A DNA stretch of 64,000 nt from Hyphomicrobiales bacterium (GTDB taxonomy: Bacteria > Pseudomonadota > Alphaproteobacteria > Rhizobiales > Rhizobiaceae): positions 124,001 to 188,000 of the forward strand of contig UCKM01000025.1 of assembly GCA_900473175.1 (NCBI GenBank). Direction: 5' to 3'. Of this stretch, positions 1-9,377 are shown one piece after another. Each line of letters begins with the position of its first letter. Position 1 is the first letter of the stretch. Under the pieces are notes generated by a model. It did not search any database, was not told where the DNA came from, and saw only the letters and a list, made by a program, of their open reading frames with translations. The position numbers were made by a program, and so were the translations under genes.

Positions 1-135
1 ATTGTCGAGATTACGTCAAGTTGTCGTGACGTTCTTTTTTGGTCACAAATTCTCCATGGAAATTGCCACTTCGGATATCAGCTTGGTGCCCGGCGAGAAT
101 TCTCGCTGTTCAATCCTCGGAGATGGAGATGAGAA

Positions 136-1026
136 ATGGGTGGTCGTATCACGCGCCGCGGGGCACTGATTGGATCGATGTTCGCCATGCCGGCACTGTC
201 ATTGGCGACGAGATCAACGCAAGCCGCGCCATCGGGCAGGGTGGATCTCGCAGCCGCCTTCAAGACGTTGGAAGAGAGAACTGGTGCCCGCCTTGGAGTT
301 GCGGCACACGATACCGGCAGCGATAATCGAATCGGCTATCGGGAAGACGAGCGGTTTGCCATGTGCAGTACCTTCAAGTTCCTGGCTGCAGCCGCAGTCC
401 TTGCACGGGTCGACCGCGAGGAGGAGGAACTCAACCGGATCGTCAAATTCAAGAAAAGCGACCTCGTAGATTACTCGCCGGTTACGGAAAAACATCTCGA
501 TTCTGGCATGTCGCTTGCGGCAATCTGCGAAGCCGCCGTCACGATGAGTGACAATACGGCGGGCAATCTCATGCTCGACAATATTGGCGGGCCGAAGGGC
601 TTGACGGAATATGCACGCCGTCTCGGCGACGCGACATTTCGCCTGGACCGGCGGGAAACGGATCTCAATGAAGCCAAACCTGGCGATCCACGCGACACGA
701 TTACACCAATTGCCATTTTGAAGGATCTGCAGAAGACAGCAATTGGTGATGCGCTCGGCAAGTCATCCCGCGATCAGCTGATCGAATGGCTGCTTGGCAG
801 CAAGACAGGCGACAAGCGTCTGCGCGCCGGTTTGCCCAAGGACTGGAGCGTTGGCGACAAGACGGGTACGAGCGACAGCGGCATGGCCAATGACATAGCA
901 GTCATCTGGCCACCGGAGCGCAAACCGATCCTTCTGGCGGTCTATCTTTATGACCCGAAGGGAACCCCTGATAGCCGCAATGAGATCCACCAGAAGGTCG
1001 CAAAACTAGTGGTCGAGAACCTATGA
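136..1026 (+). CDS. bla: Class A beta-lactamase with Tat-like leader
   Basis: Serine beta-lactamase that hydrolyses the beta-lactam ring in the periplasm. All class A signatures are present in the 296-residue protein: the S78-T-F-K81 active-site tetrad, the SDN loop at 138-140, the omega-loop glutamate E174 with N178 (ETDLN), and KTG at 242-244. The residue before the catalytic serine is Cys77, as in CTX-M and KPC-type enzymes, but no partner cysteine follows KTG, so the carbapenemase disulphide is not expected. The N-terminus has twin arginines (TRRGALIG) before a hydrophobic stretch ending near A30, which suggests Tat rather than Sec export. The start is supported by GGAGAT six bases upstream. 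No ampR-like regulator is adjacent. The family call is firm; the substrate range cannot be read from sequence. Confidence 0.93.
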   Translation: MGGRITRRGALIGSMFAMPALSLATRSTQAAPSGRVDLAAAFKTLEERTGARLGVAAHDTGSDNRIGYREDERFAMCSTFKFLAAAAVLARVDREEEELNRIVKFKKSDLVDYSPVTEKHLDSGMSLAAICEAAVTMSDNTAGNLMLDNIGGPKGLTEYARRLGDATFRLDRRETDLNEAKPGDPRDTITPIAILKDLQKTAIGDALGKSSRDQLIEWLLGSKTGDKRLRAGLPKDWSVGDKTGTSDSGMANDIAVIWPPERKPILLAVYLYDPKGTPDSRNEIHQKVAKLVVENL

Positions 1027-1105
1027 GCTGATCGCTAAATGCATGAACCCGGACGTGCCGTTGCCCGGGCTCACCTCGTCCATGCTCGATGCAGCGAGCG
1101 ATTGA

Positions 1106-1453
1106 CTACTGCCGTGTCAGGCTCTCGCTCTTGCAGATGAGGCCGCCCATCACGCAGCCCGACAGCGACAGCGTGGTGCCGCTCACACTCGCCTTGCCGT
1201 TATAGGTCTTGCCTTCATCCAGCTTGTTGACGGTCCCTTTGTAGGCCCCGTCCTTGCCAGACATAGAGCCGATGGATTTACCCTTGTATTCGCCGGTCAT
1301 TACCGTGCCGCAATAGGTGTTCCCACCACAGGATGAATACTGGATGATGGTGCCGCTCGGCCGCTTCCAGGAACCCACGATCGGCTCCTCTGCCAGGGCA
1401 GGGCCAGCCATGAGGATAGAGCCGGCGCAGGCCAACAGTATTTTGCTTTTCAT
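1106..1453 (-). CDS. DUF2147 family secreted protein
   Basis: Small protein of 115 residues with a Sec signal peptide (MKSKILLACAGSILMAGPALA) followed by one DUF2147-type beta-rich domain. That domain begins at the characteristic G-x-W (VGSWKRPSG) and carries several cysteines (CGGNTYC, CVMGGLIC) that may pair in the periplasm. Members of this family in Rhizobiales are periplasmic proteins of unknown function. The start is well supported by GGGAGGAAATAA directly upstream. The reading frame just upstream (1454..1705) stops immediately before this ATG. Confidence 0.8.
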   Translation of the reverse strand: MKSKILLACAGSILMAGPALAEEPIVGSWKRPSGTIIQYSSCGGNTYCGTVMTGEYKGKSIGSMSGKDGAYKGTVNKLDEGKTYNGKASVSGTTLSLSGCVMGGLICKSESLTRQ

Positions 1454-1705
1454 TTATTTCCTCCCAAAATAAAGGCGATCTCTCCGATCATCATCTTCTC
1501 TTACGCAAACGTAAACGTAATTCAAGTGATTCGTGATTGAAAGAGGGCGCCTGTGCTGAATCGCGCGAGTGATAATTTGCCGGGCCAATGCGGCTTTGCG
1601 AGGATCCTCAAGCCGGTAAACCCTGAATGTGGTTATCAAAGACTTGAAAAGTGCTTCGGGCTTTTTAGGCGAATTATCACCAAATGCCCGCAATTGCTGG
1701 GGCAT
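1454..1705 (-). CDS. Hypothetical small basic protein
   Basis: An 83-residue open frame whose stop codon abuts the start codon of the DUF2147 gene, so the two could be co-transcribed. The protein is basic, has no signal peptide or membrane segment, and shows no family I recognise. The adjacency and absence of a competing frame are the only support. It may be a leader region rather than a gene. Confidence 0.3.
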   Translation of the reverse strand: MPQQLRAFGDNSPKKPEALFKSLITTFRVYRLEDPRKAALARQIITRAIQHRRPLSITNHLNYVYVCVREDDDRRDRLYFGRK

Positions 1706-1910
1706 TATATTTAATGAATTCCGAAGTTTACGAGTTGTTTTTGTTTTGTTTGGGTCCGATTAATCATGCCCCTTAACAGCAATTTCAAGCCTCTCAGGCA
1801 TTCTCGAAAGCATCAAAAGAGCACGCCAAAACAAACAATCGGCGGTTCTCAGAAGTCTAACAGGGCTTTTCGCAAGACGAAAATCTGGTTCAACAAGGGG
1901 TTTGACTAAG

Positions 1911-2177
1911 ATGGCACGCTTTGATCTTCAGCATATCGATACAGGTCACGCCGGAGGCTCCGCGCAAACGGATATATTGTTCGAGATGGGCATCATGTAC
2001 GCCACTGGCCGCGATTGTGCTGTCGATGTTGTTGCAGCACACAAGTGGTTCAATATCGCTGCGATCAAAGGCAGCGACCGAGCCGCGGAATTGCGGGCGG
2101 AATTGTCAAAGTCGATGTCGAAGTCCGATCTTGCGACCGCATTGCGCGAAGCACGCGAATGGATGACAACGCACTGA
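1911..2177 (+). CDS. Short Sel1-repeat protein
   Basis: Protein of 88 residues with one clear Sel1/TPR-like repeat: LFEMGIMYATGRDCAVDVVA then AHKWFNIAAIKGSDRA, the usual alanine/glycine helical pattern with the HKWFNIAA signature. Single Sel1-repeat proteins of this size are common in Rhizobiales and are thought to be protein-interaction modules. No signal peptide is present. An in-frame TTG lies three codons upstream, but AAGGGG ends ten bases before the ATG at 1911, so that start is preferred. Confidence 0.65.
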   Translation: MARFDLQHIDTGHAGGSAQTDILFEMGIMYATGRDCAVDVVAAHKWFNIAAIKGSDRAAELRAELSKSMSKSDLATALREAREWMTTH

Positions 2178-2280
2178 CGGTCTTCGCTGCCGTTGGCCAT
2201 CCTAAGGGATTGTAGTTGCAATTCTGACGAGCTATTCTGACAGATACAACTAGAAGTGTTATCCCGAAAACGGAAAACAG

Positions 2281-2490
2281 ATGCTCGACGAATTGGAATA
2301 TCTGTTATCGAGGCTAACGGCTGCGCAAAAGCAGCTGATCCTGTCATCTGCAAAGTCCAAGACATTTCCGGACAACAATACATTGCAGAAAATCGCTACG
2401 CTCGCTCTCAATATATCCTCCGTCGAGGCCCTCATCACCAGCACACAAGACCAGACGCAAAGGGCCAGGATTGCCAATGCCAACGACTGA
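2281..2490 (+). CDS. Hypothetical small helical protein
   Basis: A 69-residue frame predicted to be mostly helical (LDELEYLLSRLTAAQKQLIL), with no cysteines, signal or membrane segment. I do not recognise a family. It lies between the Sel1 gene and dps on the same strand as Sel1. A weak purine-rich stretch precedes the ATG. Codon use looks normal, so a real small gene is plausible but unproven. Confidence 0.4.
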   Translation: MLDELEYLLSRLTAAQKQLILSSAKSKTFPDNNTLQKIATLALNISSVEALITSTQDQTQRARIANAND

Positions 2491-2536
2491 GTAGTGAACC
2501 CCAGCCGCCTGGCGGCCGGAGTTCAATTCCAGACGC

Positions 2537-3064
2537 TTAAACGCTGGCTGGCCCCACGCGTGTCGCCTCGAACAGGAACCAGTGCCGGCGTTCCGACTCG
2601 TCGATATAGTTTTCAATGATGCTGGTCGTCGCGCTATCGCGATACTCGCTGCACAATTCATGCACCTGGCGCAGATAGCCTATATAGCTCTTTGTATCGT
2701 CACGAAGTTCCGCCAGCATGTCCTCCGGCGTGACGAAATTGGCGTCGTTGTCGAGAATGCGCTGCTGGGCAGAGATTTGCCCGATCGACTTCAACGTCGT
2801 GCCCCCAATCTTGCGCACCCGCTCGGCGAGCACGTCGGTCATGTCGAAAATTTGCGCAGCCTGTTCGTCGAGCAGCAGATGGAAATCGCGAAAATGCGGT
2901 CCGCTCATATGCCAGTGGAAATTCTTGGTCTTCATGTAGAGCGCGAACGTATCGGCAAGCAGCGCGTTGACGGCCGCGGCAATGTCGCGTTGGGCCTTTT
3001 CTCCAAGGTCGGTGGGGGTGGCCGTCGGCGCGCGCTTGATGGTCTGCAGGGATTTTGTTGCCAT
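2537..3064 (-). CDS. dps: Dps-family DNA-binding ferritin
   Basis: Starvation/stress ferritin: a dodecameric cage that oxidises Fe(II) with peroxide, stores iron and can coat DNA. The 175-residue protein has the Dps four-helix pattern and the ferroxidase signature NFHWHMSGPHFRDFHLLLDEQ-type segment, which supplies the His and Asp/Glu ligands at the dimer interface. A basic Lys/Arg-containing N-terminal tail (KSLQTIKRAPTAT) would suit DNA contact. The start at 3064 has GAGGAG upstream; the longer in-frame extension to 3163 has no such site. It lies downstream of mccA on the same strand with a 95-base gap and probably has its own promoter. Confidence 0.92.
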   Translation of the reverse strand: MATKSLQTIKRAPTATPTDLGEKAQRDIAAAVNALLADTFALYMKTKNFHWHMSGPHFRDFHLLLDEQAAQIFDMTDVLAERVRKIGGTTLKSIGQISAQQRILDNDANFVTPEDMLAELRDDTKSYIGYLRQVHELCSEYRDSATTSIIENYIDESERRHWFLFEATRVGPASV

Positions 3065-3159
3065 GGTCGAACTCCTCGATTGATTGGGAAACGCTTCGGC
3101 TTGGGTGCTCAGTGGGGTGAGCGGTGTATTCCTACCATGCCCTGGCCGACTTTTCCGCT

Positions 3160-5184
3160 TCAAATCTTCGTTGGCTCGGCCGATGCCGGCTCCTCGAATC
3201 GCACCAGCGAAAAATTCTCCTTCACCTGCATTCCTTCGCTTGCAATCTCGGCGATCTTGCCGTCGTGGGGGGCGGTGATCGAATGTTCCATTTTCATGGC
3301 TTCGAGTACAAGCAGGATCTGCCCCTTCTTGACGAGATCACCCGCCGCAACGCGTACGGATTTCACGAGCCCGGGCATCGGTGCTGCGAGCCGGTCACCC
3401 GCGTTGCCCGCCGCTTCAGCGAGCAGGAACGGATCCGCAATAGCGAATGTCGCGACCGATCCGTTTGCAAGTATGGCGACGCCGTGAGGGATCGCAACGC
3501 TCTTCGCTCTAAGATTGATGCCCTTGCCGGTAATGTGCCAAGCTGCCGGCTCATGCCGTACGCGCAATTCAATCGGCGCGCCCGAACCGGTGATCGCATA
3601 GCGTTCCTCCCCAAGGACGGATACGCCATAGCGGACCGAATTTCCCGATTCCTCAAGCATGACCGGATAGGCCAGTGCGCTGTGGTGGCTGTAACCGCGC
3701 AAGGCGGTCCAGGGGTCGGCGAGGCCCGGCCTTTTCAGCAGGCCGCTTGCGACCAGAATGGCGAGTTCCTTCGCGCCCGCTTCCATCGCAATGGGTACAG
3801 TCAGTCGGGCAAGATCGCGATCGATCAATCCTGTATCGACATCGCCAGCCGCAAATCCCTCATGGCGGGCCAATGCGGCCAGAAAGGCCGTATTGGTAAC
3901 GGTTCCAGCGATCTCGGTCTCGGCCAGAGCATTTTCCATTGCCCGGAGGGCGGCAGGCCTGTCCGCGGCATGGACAACGACTTTGGCGATCATCGGATCA
4001 TAATAAGGAGATATCGTATCGCCGGTCCTGACGCCGGTCTCGATGCGAACCGTCCCGTGCTTCACGGCAGCTGGAAACGCCAGATGGTGCAGCGTTCCGG
4101 TCGCGGGAAGGAAACTTTTCGCCGGGTCTTCCGCGTAAAGGCGCGCTTCCATTGCGTGCCCGATGAGCGGAATTTGCTTTTGCGTCAGCGGCAGCTTCCC
4201 TCCGGCAGCGACGCGTATTTGCCATTCGACAAGATCAAGCCCGGTGATCATCTCAGTCACAGGATGTTCGACCTGGAGGCGTGTATTCATTTCCATGAAC
4301 CAGAAGCGGTCGGGCTTCAGCCCTTCTGTCGCATCGACGATGAATTCGATCGTGCCTGCGCCGGAATAATTGATCGCCTGTGCGGCTTTCACCGCCGCAT
4401 TGGTCATGGCGGCGCGCATTTCTGGTGTGATGCCAGGGGCAGGGGCTTCCTCGATCACTTTCTGGTGGCGGCGCTGCAAGGAGCAGTCCCGCTCATAGAG
4501 ATGCACGACATTGCCGTGATTGTCGCCGAATACCTGCACCTCGATATGTCGCGGCTTGGCGATGTACTTCTCCACCAGCACCCTGTCGTCTCCAAAGGCG
4601 CTCTTGGCCTCGCGCCGCGCACTGCCAAGCGCTTCGGCGAATTCGGCGGGATCGTCGACCTTGCGCATGCCCTTGCCGCCGCCGCCGGCACGCGCCTTGA
4701 TCAGCACCGGGTAGCCAATTTCGCGCGCCTTGGATGCGAGCACCACAAGTTCCTGGGCCTCGCCGTGATAGCCCGGAACAACGGGCACGCCAGCCTTCTC
4801 CATCAGGCGCTTTGCCGCATCTTTCAGACCCATGGCCCGGATAGAATCGGCTGACGGTCCGATGAACACCAGCCCTGCCTTCACCACCGCGTCAACAAAG
4901 CCCGGGTTTTCCGAGAGGAAACCATAGCCCGGGTGAATGGCTTCGGCGCCGGTTTCGAGTGCAGCGGCTATAATGTGATCGGCACGAAGATAACTGTCGG
5001 TTACCGGGGCGGGGCCGATGTGGACGGCTTCATCGGCCATGGCGACGTGCAGGGCATGGGCGTCAGCATCGGAATAGACAGCAACTGTGCTGATACCCAT
5101 CTTTTGCGCTGTACGCATGACGCGGCAAGCGATTTCACCGCGATTGGCGACGAGGATTCTGGAGAACATCTTTGTCACGGCCAT
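3160..5184 (-). CDS. mccA: Methylcrotonyl-CoA carboxylase alpha subunit
   Basis: Biotin-dependent subunit of 3-methylcrotonyl-CoA carboxylase, the step after isovaleryl-CoA dehydrogenase in leucine breakdown. The 674-residue protein has the biotin carboxylase order: N-terminal ILVANRGEIACR, glycine-rich ATP loop KARAGGGGKGMR, the ERDCSLQRRHQKVIEEAPAP segment, and the catalytic FMEMNTRLQVEHPVTE. The C-terminal biotinyl domain carries LEAMKMEH, whose central lysine is biotinylated. Size and order fit MCC alpha; propionyl-CoA carboxylase alpha is the main alternative, but the neighbours mccB and ivd decide it. It starts 7 bases after the mccB stop, so the two are coupled. Confidence 0.94.
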   Translation of the reverse strand: MAVTKMFSRILVANRGEIACRVMRTAQKMGISTVAVYSDADAHALHVAMADEAVHIGPAPVTDSYLRADHIIAAALETGAEAIHPGYGFLSENPGFVDAVVKAGLVFIGPSADSIRAMGLKDAAKRLMEKAGVPVVPGYHGEAQELVVLASKAREIGYPVLIKARAGGGGKGMRKVDDPAEFAEALGSARREAKSAFGDDRVLVEKYIAKPRHIEVQVFGDNHGNVVHLYERDCSLQRRHQKVIEEAPAPGITPEMRAAMTNAAVKAAQAINYSGAGTIEFIVDATEGLKPDRFWFMEMNTRLQVEHPVTEMITGLDLVEWQIRVAAGGKLPLTQKQIPLIGHAMEARLYAEDPAKSFLPATGTLHHLAFPAAVKHGTVRIETGVRTGDTISPYYDPMIAKVVVHAADRPAALRAMENALAETEIAGTVTNTAFLAALARHEGFAAGDVDTGLIDRDLARLTVPIAMEAGAKELAILVASGLLKRPGLADPWTALRGYSHHSALAYPVMLEESGNSVRYGVSVLGEERYAITGSGAPIELRVRHEPAAWHITGKGINLRAKSVAIPHGVAILANGSVATFAIADPFLLAEAAGNAGDRLAAPMPGLVKSVRVAAGDLVKKGQILLVLEAMKMEHSITAPHDGKIAEIASEGMQVKENFSLVRFEEPASAEPTKI

Positions 5185-5190
5185 CGCCCC

Positions 5191-6798
5191 CTACATCCTG
5201 AACATGCCAAAGCGCGTCTCCTCGACCGGCGCGTTCAGCGCAGCGGAGAGGGAAAGCGCCAGTACTTCACGGCTTTTCGCCGGGTCAATGATCCCGTCAT
5301 CCCATAGCCGCGCCGACGAATAGAGCGGGTGACCTTCACGTTCATATTTTTCGAGGATCGGCGCACGGAATGCGGCTTCCTCGGAAGCCGACCATTCGCC
5401 GCCCTTACGCTCGATGCCTTCGCGTTTGACAAGCGCGAGGACAGTGGCCGCCTGCTCACCGCCCATGACGGAAATGCGCGCGTTCGGCCACATCCACAGG
5501 AAACGCGGCGAGAAGGCGCGGCCGCACATGCCATAATTGCCCGCGCCAAACGAACCGCCAACGATCATGGTGACCTTCGGTACCCGTGCCGTCGCGACAG
5601 CCGTCACCAGCTTTGCCCCGTCCTTGGCAATGCCGCGTGCCTCGTAGGAACGTCCTACCATGAAACCGGTGATATTCTGCAGGAAGACCAGCGGGATGCC
5701 GCGTTGCGTGCACAGTTCGATGAAGTGCGTGCCCTTGAGTGCGCTTTCGGAGAACAGCACGCCATTATTGGCAATAATGCCAACGGGCATGCCGTAGAGA
5801 TGAGCAAAGCCGGTGACAAGCGTCGCGCCGTAGTTTTGCTTGAACTCATCGAACTCCGAACCGTCGGCGATGCGCGCAATCACCTCGCGCACGTCATAGG
5901 GCTGGCGCAGGTCGGTTGGGACGATGCCGTAGAGTTCATTCTGATCGTAAAGCGGCGGAATCACTTTACGAAGGTCGAGCCCTACCGTCTTCTTCCGATT
6001 GAGGTTTGCGACAATGCGCCTTGCAATGGCGAGCGCGTGAGCATCATCCATCGCGTAGTGATCCGCAACACCGGACTCGCGCGTATGAAGATCGGCCCCG
6101 CCAAGATCTTCAGCTGAAACGTCCTCGCCGGTTGCCGCCTTGACCAATGGCGGGCCGCCGAGGAAGATCGTTGCCTGCCCTTTCACCATGATGGTTTCCT
6201 CCGACATGGCGGGCACATAAGCGCCGCCGGCCGTGCACGACCCCATGACCACTGCTATCTGCGGAATTCCTGCCGCGGACATATTGGCTTGATTGTAGAA
6301 GATGCGGCCGAAATGTTCGCGATCCGGAAAAACCTCGTCCTGGTTCGGCAGGTTCGCACCCCCGGAATCGACCAGATAAATGCAGGGCAGGTTGTTCTGA
6401 AGCGCGACCTCCTGCGCACGCAGATGCTTCTTCACGGTAAGCGGGTAGTAGGTGCCGCCCTTCACCGTCGCATCATTGACGACGATCATTACTTCCTTGC
6501 CGGATACGCGTCCGATTCCGGCGATCAGACCGGCGGAGGAGATGTCGTCGTCATACATTCCCCAGGCTGCAAATTGTCCAATCTCAAGGAAAGGCGAGCC
6601 CGGATCGAGCAACTGCACCAGCCGGTCGCGGGGAAGGAGCTTGCCGCGCGATGTATGGCGCTTGCGCGCGTCGTCCGTACCACCCTTGATGACCAGTGCG
6701 GCTTTGGCCTCGATATCGCCGACAAGCGTCCGCATCCGCTGCGCGTTGGCGGCAAAGGCTTCCGATGTGGTGCTGATCTGAGATGTGAGGATGGTCAT
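5191..6798 (-). CDS. mccB: Methylcrotonyl-CoA carboxylase beta subunit
   Basis: Carboxyltransferase subunit that moves the carboxyl group from biotin to 3-methylcrotonyl-CoA. The 535-residue protein has both crotonase-fold halves of acyl-CoA carboxyltransferases: N-terminal [20 protein letters not shown] and [20 protein letters not shown], the CoA-site segment [17 protein letters not shown], and C-terminal [20 protein letters not shown] plus [11 protein letters not shown], typical of the MCC/geranyl-CoA carboxylase beta branch. The start has GGAGACCGC before ATG. It sits between ivd and mccA in one leftward operon. Confidence 0.94.
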   Translation of the reverse strand: MTILTSQISTTSEAFAANAQRMRTLVGDIEAKAALVIKGGTDDARKRHTSRGKLLPRDRLVQLLDPGSPFLEIGQFAAWGMYDDDISSAGLIAGIGRVSGKEVMIVVNDATVKGGTYYPLTVKKHLRAQEVALQNNLPCIYLVDSGGANLPNQDEVFPDREHFGRIFYNQANMSAAGIPQIAVVMGSCTAGGAYVPAMSEETIMVKGQATIFLGGPPLVKAATGEDVSAEDLGGADLHTRESGVADHYAMDDAHALAIARRIVANLNRKKTVGLDLRKVIPPLYDQNELYGIVPTDLRQPYDVREVIARIADGSEFDEFKQNYGATLVTGFAHLYGMPVGIIANNGVLFSESALKGTHFIELCTQRGIPLVFLQNITGFMVGRSYEARGIAKDGAKLVTAVATARVPKVTMIVGGSFGAGNYGMCGRAFSPRFLWMWPNARISVMGGEQAATVLALVKREGIERKGGEWSASEEAAFRAPILEKYEREGHPLYSSARLWDDGIIDPAKSREVLALSLSAALNAPVEETRFGMFRM

Positions 6799-6915
6799 GC
6801 GGTCTCCTGTCGGATCACTTCAATCTTGCGGTCCTGTACCCAGGTTTTGCCCCGTGGTCGGCACACGCGTATGACGATATTTGGATTGACTATAGAGGAT
6901 CAGCAGCCGCTGACG

Positions 6916-8079
6916 TTATTGGGTCTCCGCGAACATCTCCCGGCCGATCAACATACGCCGGATCTCGCTCGTGCCCGCGCCGATCTCATAGAGCTTGGCA
7001 TCGCGCAGCAAACGCCCCGTCGGATAGTCGTTGATATAGCCATTGCCGCCCAGCGCCTGGATTGCTTCGAGGGCGCACCAGGTGGCTTTCTCGGCTGCAT
7101 AGAGAATGCATCCCGCGGCATCCTTGCGAGTGGTCTCGCCACGGTCGCAGGCCGCGGCCACTGCATAGACATAGGCACGGCAGGCATTCATCGTCGTGTA
7201 CATGTCGGCGAGCTTGCCCTGCATCAGCTGGAATTCGCCGATCGGTTGGCCGAACTGCTTGCGCTCGTGCACGTAAGGAACGACGACATCGAGGCATGCG
7301 GCCATGATACCGAGGGGCCCGCCGGCGAGTACGACGCGCTCATAGTCGAGCCCCGACATCAGGATCTTGACGCCCTTGCCTTCCTCGCCAAGCACATTTT
7401 CGAACGGCACTTCGCAATCCTCGAACACCAGTTCACACGTATTGGAGCCGCGCATGCCGAGCTTGTCGAGCTTCTGCGCCGTCGTAAATCCCTTGAATTC
7501 CTTCTCGATCAGGAATGCCGTCATCCCACGGGAGCCAGCGGCCGCGTCGGTCTTGGCATAGACGACCAGCGTATTGGCGTCCGGGCCGTTGGTGATCCAC
7601 ATCTTGTTGCCGTTGAGAACATAGCGGTCGTTCTTCTTGTCGGCGCGCAGCTTCATGGATACGACATCCGATCCGGAGCCCGGCTCAGACATCGCCAGGG
7701 CCCCGACATTTTCACCCGAACAGAGCTTCCGCAAATATCTCGCCTTCTGTTCGTCCGTACCCCAGCGATTGATCTGGTTGACGCACAAATTTGAATGGGC
7801 ACCGTAGGAGAGGGCGACCGATGCCGACGCTCGCGATATTTCCTCCATCGCCACGACATGGGGAAGATAGCCGAGACCTGACCCGCCAAATTCCGGGTTA
7901 GCCGTCATTCCAAGCAGGCCAAGTGCACCCATCTCCTGCCACAGATGCATGGGGAACTGGTTTGTCTTGTCAATTTCCGCCGCTAGCGGCGCGATCTTGT
8001 CTTGCGCAAAGCGCTGCACGGTTTCGCGTAGCGCCTCGATCTCTTCAGAAACTCCGAATCTTAGGCCCGACTGGTACAT
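6916..8079 (-). CDS. ivd: Isovaleryl-CoA dehydrogenase
   Basis: FAD-dependent acyl-CoA dehydrogenase converting isovaleryl-CoA to 3-methylcrotonyl-CoA, the substrate of the adjacent carboxylase. The 387-residue protein has the family signatures [17 protein letters not shown] in the FAD/substrate region, [10 protein letters not shown], and the C-terminal [35 protein letters not shown]-type region. The [17 protein letters not shown] segment fits isovaleryl-CoA dehydrogenases, where the catalytic glutamate lies in this region rather than near the C-terminus. GGGAGGACGGA precedes the start. The gene overlaps the end of the upstream TetR gene by 35 bases. Confidence 0.93.
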   Translation of the reverse strand: MYQSGLRFGVSEEIEALRETVQRFAQDKIAPLAAEIDKTNQFPMHLWQEMGALGLLGMTANPEFGGSGLGYLPHVVAMEEISRASASVALSYGAHSNLCVNQINRWGTDEQKARYLRKLCSGENVGALAMSEPGSGSDVVSMKLRADKKNDRYVLNGNKMWITNGPDANTLVVYAKTDAAAGSRGMTAFLIEKEFKGFTTAQKLDKLGMRGSNTCELVFEDCEVPFENVLGEEGKGVKILMSGLDYERVVLAGGPLGIMAACLDVVVPYVHERKQFGQPIGEFQLMQGKLADMYTTMNACRAYVYAVAAACDRGETTRKDAAGCILYAAEKATWCALEAIQALGGNGYINDYPTGRLLRDAKLYEIGAGTSEIRRMLIGREMFAETQ

Positions 8080-8701
8080 TCCGTCCTCCCGTCTTCACTG
8101 TCTCGATCTTCTTGGCACCAACAAGGCGCAGTCCCATCTGGACATATTTTTCCGCGATCTCGGCGACAGTCAGCCTGTCATCCGCGCGGAACCAAAGATT
8201 GATACCGGTCGTCATTGCAATGATCGCGCGTGTCGTCAGGGCAATGTCGTCGATAACGAATTCCCGCGCGTCGAGGCCGTCGTCCAGAATCTCGCGCAGT
8301 CCATTTTCGTAGCGCGCCCGCAGTTCCACGATCGTTGCCCGGTTCTCCGGACCAAGGCTGCGCAGTTCCATATTGCCTATGTGCACATCGTCGCGCCGTT
8401 CCACATGATAATGGATGTGAAATCGTATGAAAGCGGACAATCGCTCAAGCGGCGAATGGGCTTTCCGGCTCTCATAGTCCCAAGCATCGAGAAGACGCTC
8501 CATATGATCGCGCATCAAAGAGAACAGGAGTTCCTGTTTGTTGGGGTAGTAGTGGTAGAAGGCGGCAGATTGCACGCCGACCTCATCCGCAAGCAGGCGC
8601 ATGGACATCGCTTCATAACCGAGGCGCGCGATCAGCCGCTTTGCTGTCGCCTCGATAGTGGTGCGTGTCTTCTCGCCATCAGAGCCAATTGTTCGTGCCA
8701 T
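8045..8701 (-). CDS. TetR-family regulator of the leucine operon (LiuQ-like)
   Basis: One-component transcription factor with an N-terminal TetR helix-turn-helix ([20 protein letters not shown], then the recognition region [19 protein letters not shown]) and a longer C-terminal ligand domain. It is the first gene of the operon with ivd, mccB and mccA and overlaps ivd by 35 bases. In proteobacteria, branched-chain acid catabolism is known to be controlled by LiuR (MerR family) or LiuQ (TetR family); assigning this protein to the LiuQ role is inference from position. The start at 8701 is preferred because the ten-residue upstream extension is not TetR-like. The likely effector is an acyl-CoA of the pathway. 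Confidence 0.82.
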   Translation of the reverse strand: MARTIGSDGEKTRTTIEATAKRLIARLGYEAMSMRLLADEVGVQSAAFYHYYPNKQELLFSLMRDHMERLLDAWDYESRKAHSPLERLSAFIRFHIHYHVERRDDVHIGNMELRSLGPENRATIVELRARYENGLREILDDGLDAREFVIDDIALTTRAIIAMTTGINLWFRADDRLTVAEIAEKYVQMGLRLVGAKKIETVKTGGRNVPVGPKIRSF

Positions 8702-8839
8702 AGGCGCTCTAATAAAACGCACGATCAATTAATTCAAGGCGAAAACCCACTATACGAAGGTTGCATGGTGGGAGCAGACGTAACCATGTAGCATCAGCCT
8801 ATTACACCCTTTTGATGATTCATTTTGAGAGCTGATTTC

Positions 8840-9349
8840 ATGACGATCAAACAAGTTTTTCATCTAGGTACCGCTGTTTTTGCAATTCTAGCCACGCCCC
8901 TTATGCTCACCCTGCCGGCGCAGGCGCTCAGCATGAAAGAATGCAGTATAAAGTACAAGGCAGCGCAGGCCTCGGGCGATGCCGCAGGCATGTCGTGGAG
9001 TGATTTCCGCAAGGCCGAGTGTTCCGCAAAAGCGGCGGAAGATACCGCAGAAGATGCTGCTGACCCGGTAACCAAGGATGCGAAGGCGGCGGCGAAGGCC
9101 GACAGCAAGCCGGAAAAGCAGCCAAAGAAAACCGAAGCCGAATCCAAGGCGCTGTCAGGCAAGACAACGTTCCCATCGTCGACCGCGGCTAAATTTTCCA
9201 CTGAAACGCCAGCGAAAGCCCGCATGCATACCTGCCTTGAGCAATATCACGCCAACAAGGACAGGGGTACACTCGGCGGCATGCGCTGGATCGAGAAGGG
9301 CGGTGGTTATTTCAGCCTTTGCAATGCCAAGCTGAAAGGCGAAGGCTGA
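8840..9349 (+). CDS. Secreted protein with two Cys-bounded repeats
   Basis: Protein of 169 residues with a signal peptide ending near ALPAQALS. A cysteine-bounded motif occurs twice. The first copy begins KECSIKYKAAQ and runs through GMSWSDFRKAEC; the second begins HTCLEQYHANK and runs through GMRWIEKGGGYFSLC. Both follow the order C-x-x-x-Y-x-A ... G-G/A-M-x-W ... C. The central linker is rich in Lys, Ala and Glu. The motif resembles PsiF-like and related Rhizobiales periplasmic proteins, but I cannot name a function. The ATG at 8840 is chosen over an upstream alternative because it begins the signal peptide. Confidence 0.7.
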   Translation: MTIKQVFHLGTAVFAILATPLMLTLPAQALSMKECSIKYKAAQASGDAAGMSWSDFRKAECSAKAAEDTAEDAADPVTKDAKAAAKADSKPEKQPKKTEAESKALSGKTTFPSSTAAKFSTETPAKARMHTCLEQYHANKDRGTLGGMRWIEKGGGYFSLCNAKLKGEG

Positions 9350-9377
9350 GCGGCGCGATGGCTGAAAACCGATACGC

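Noticed and set aside
1027-1105. Possible terminator after the beta-lactamase gene (CCCGG ... CCGGG)
   Set aside because: Only a 5-bp stem with a long loop and no T run; too weak to call.
3124-4854. Long plus-strand open frame (576 codons) opposite mccA
   Set aside because: It is the antisense shadow of a well-recognised carboxylase gene in GC-rich DNA; its translation has no domain, and all family motifs are on the minus strand.
6289-7794. Long plus-strand open frame (501 codons) opposite mccB and ivd
   Set aside because: It spans two real genes and their gap on the other strand, with no ribosome site and no recognisable protein features.
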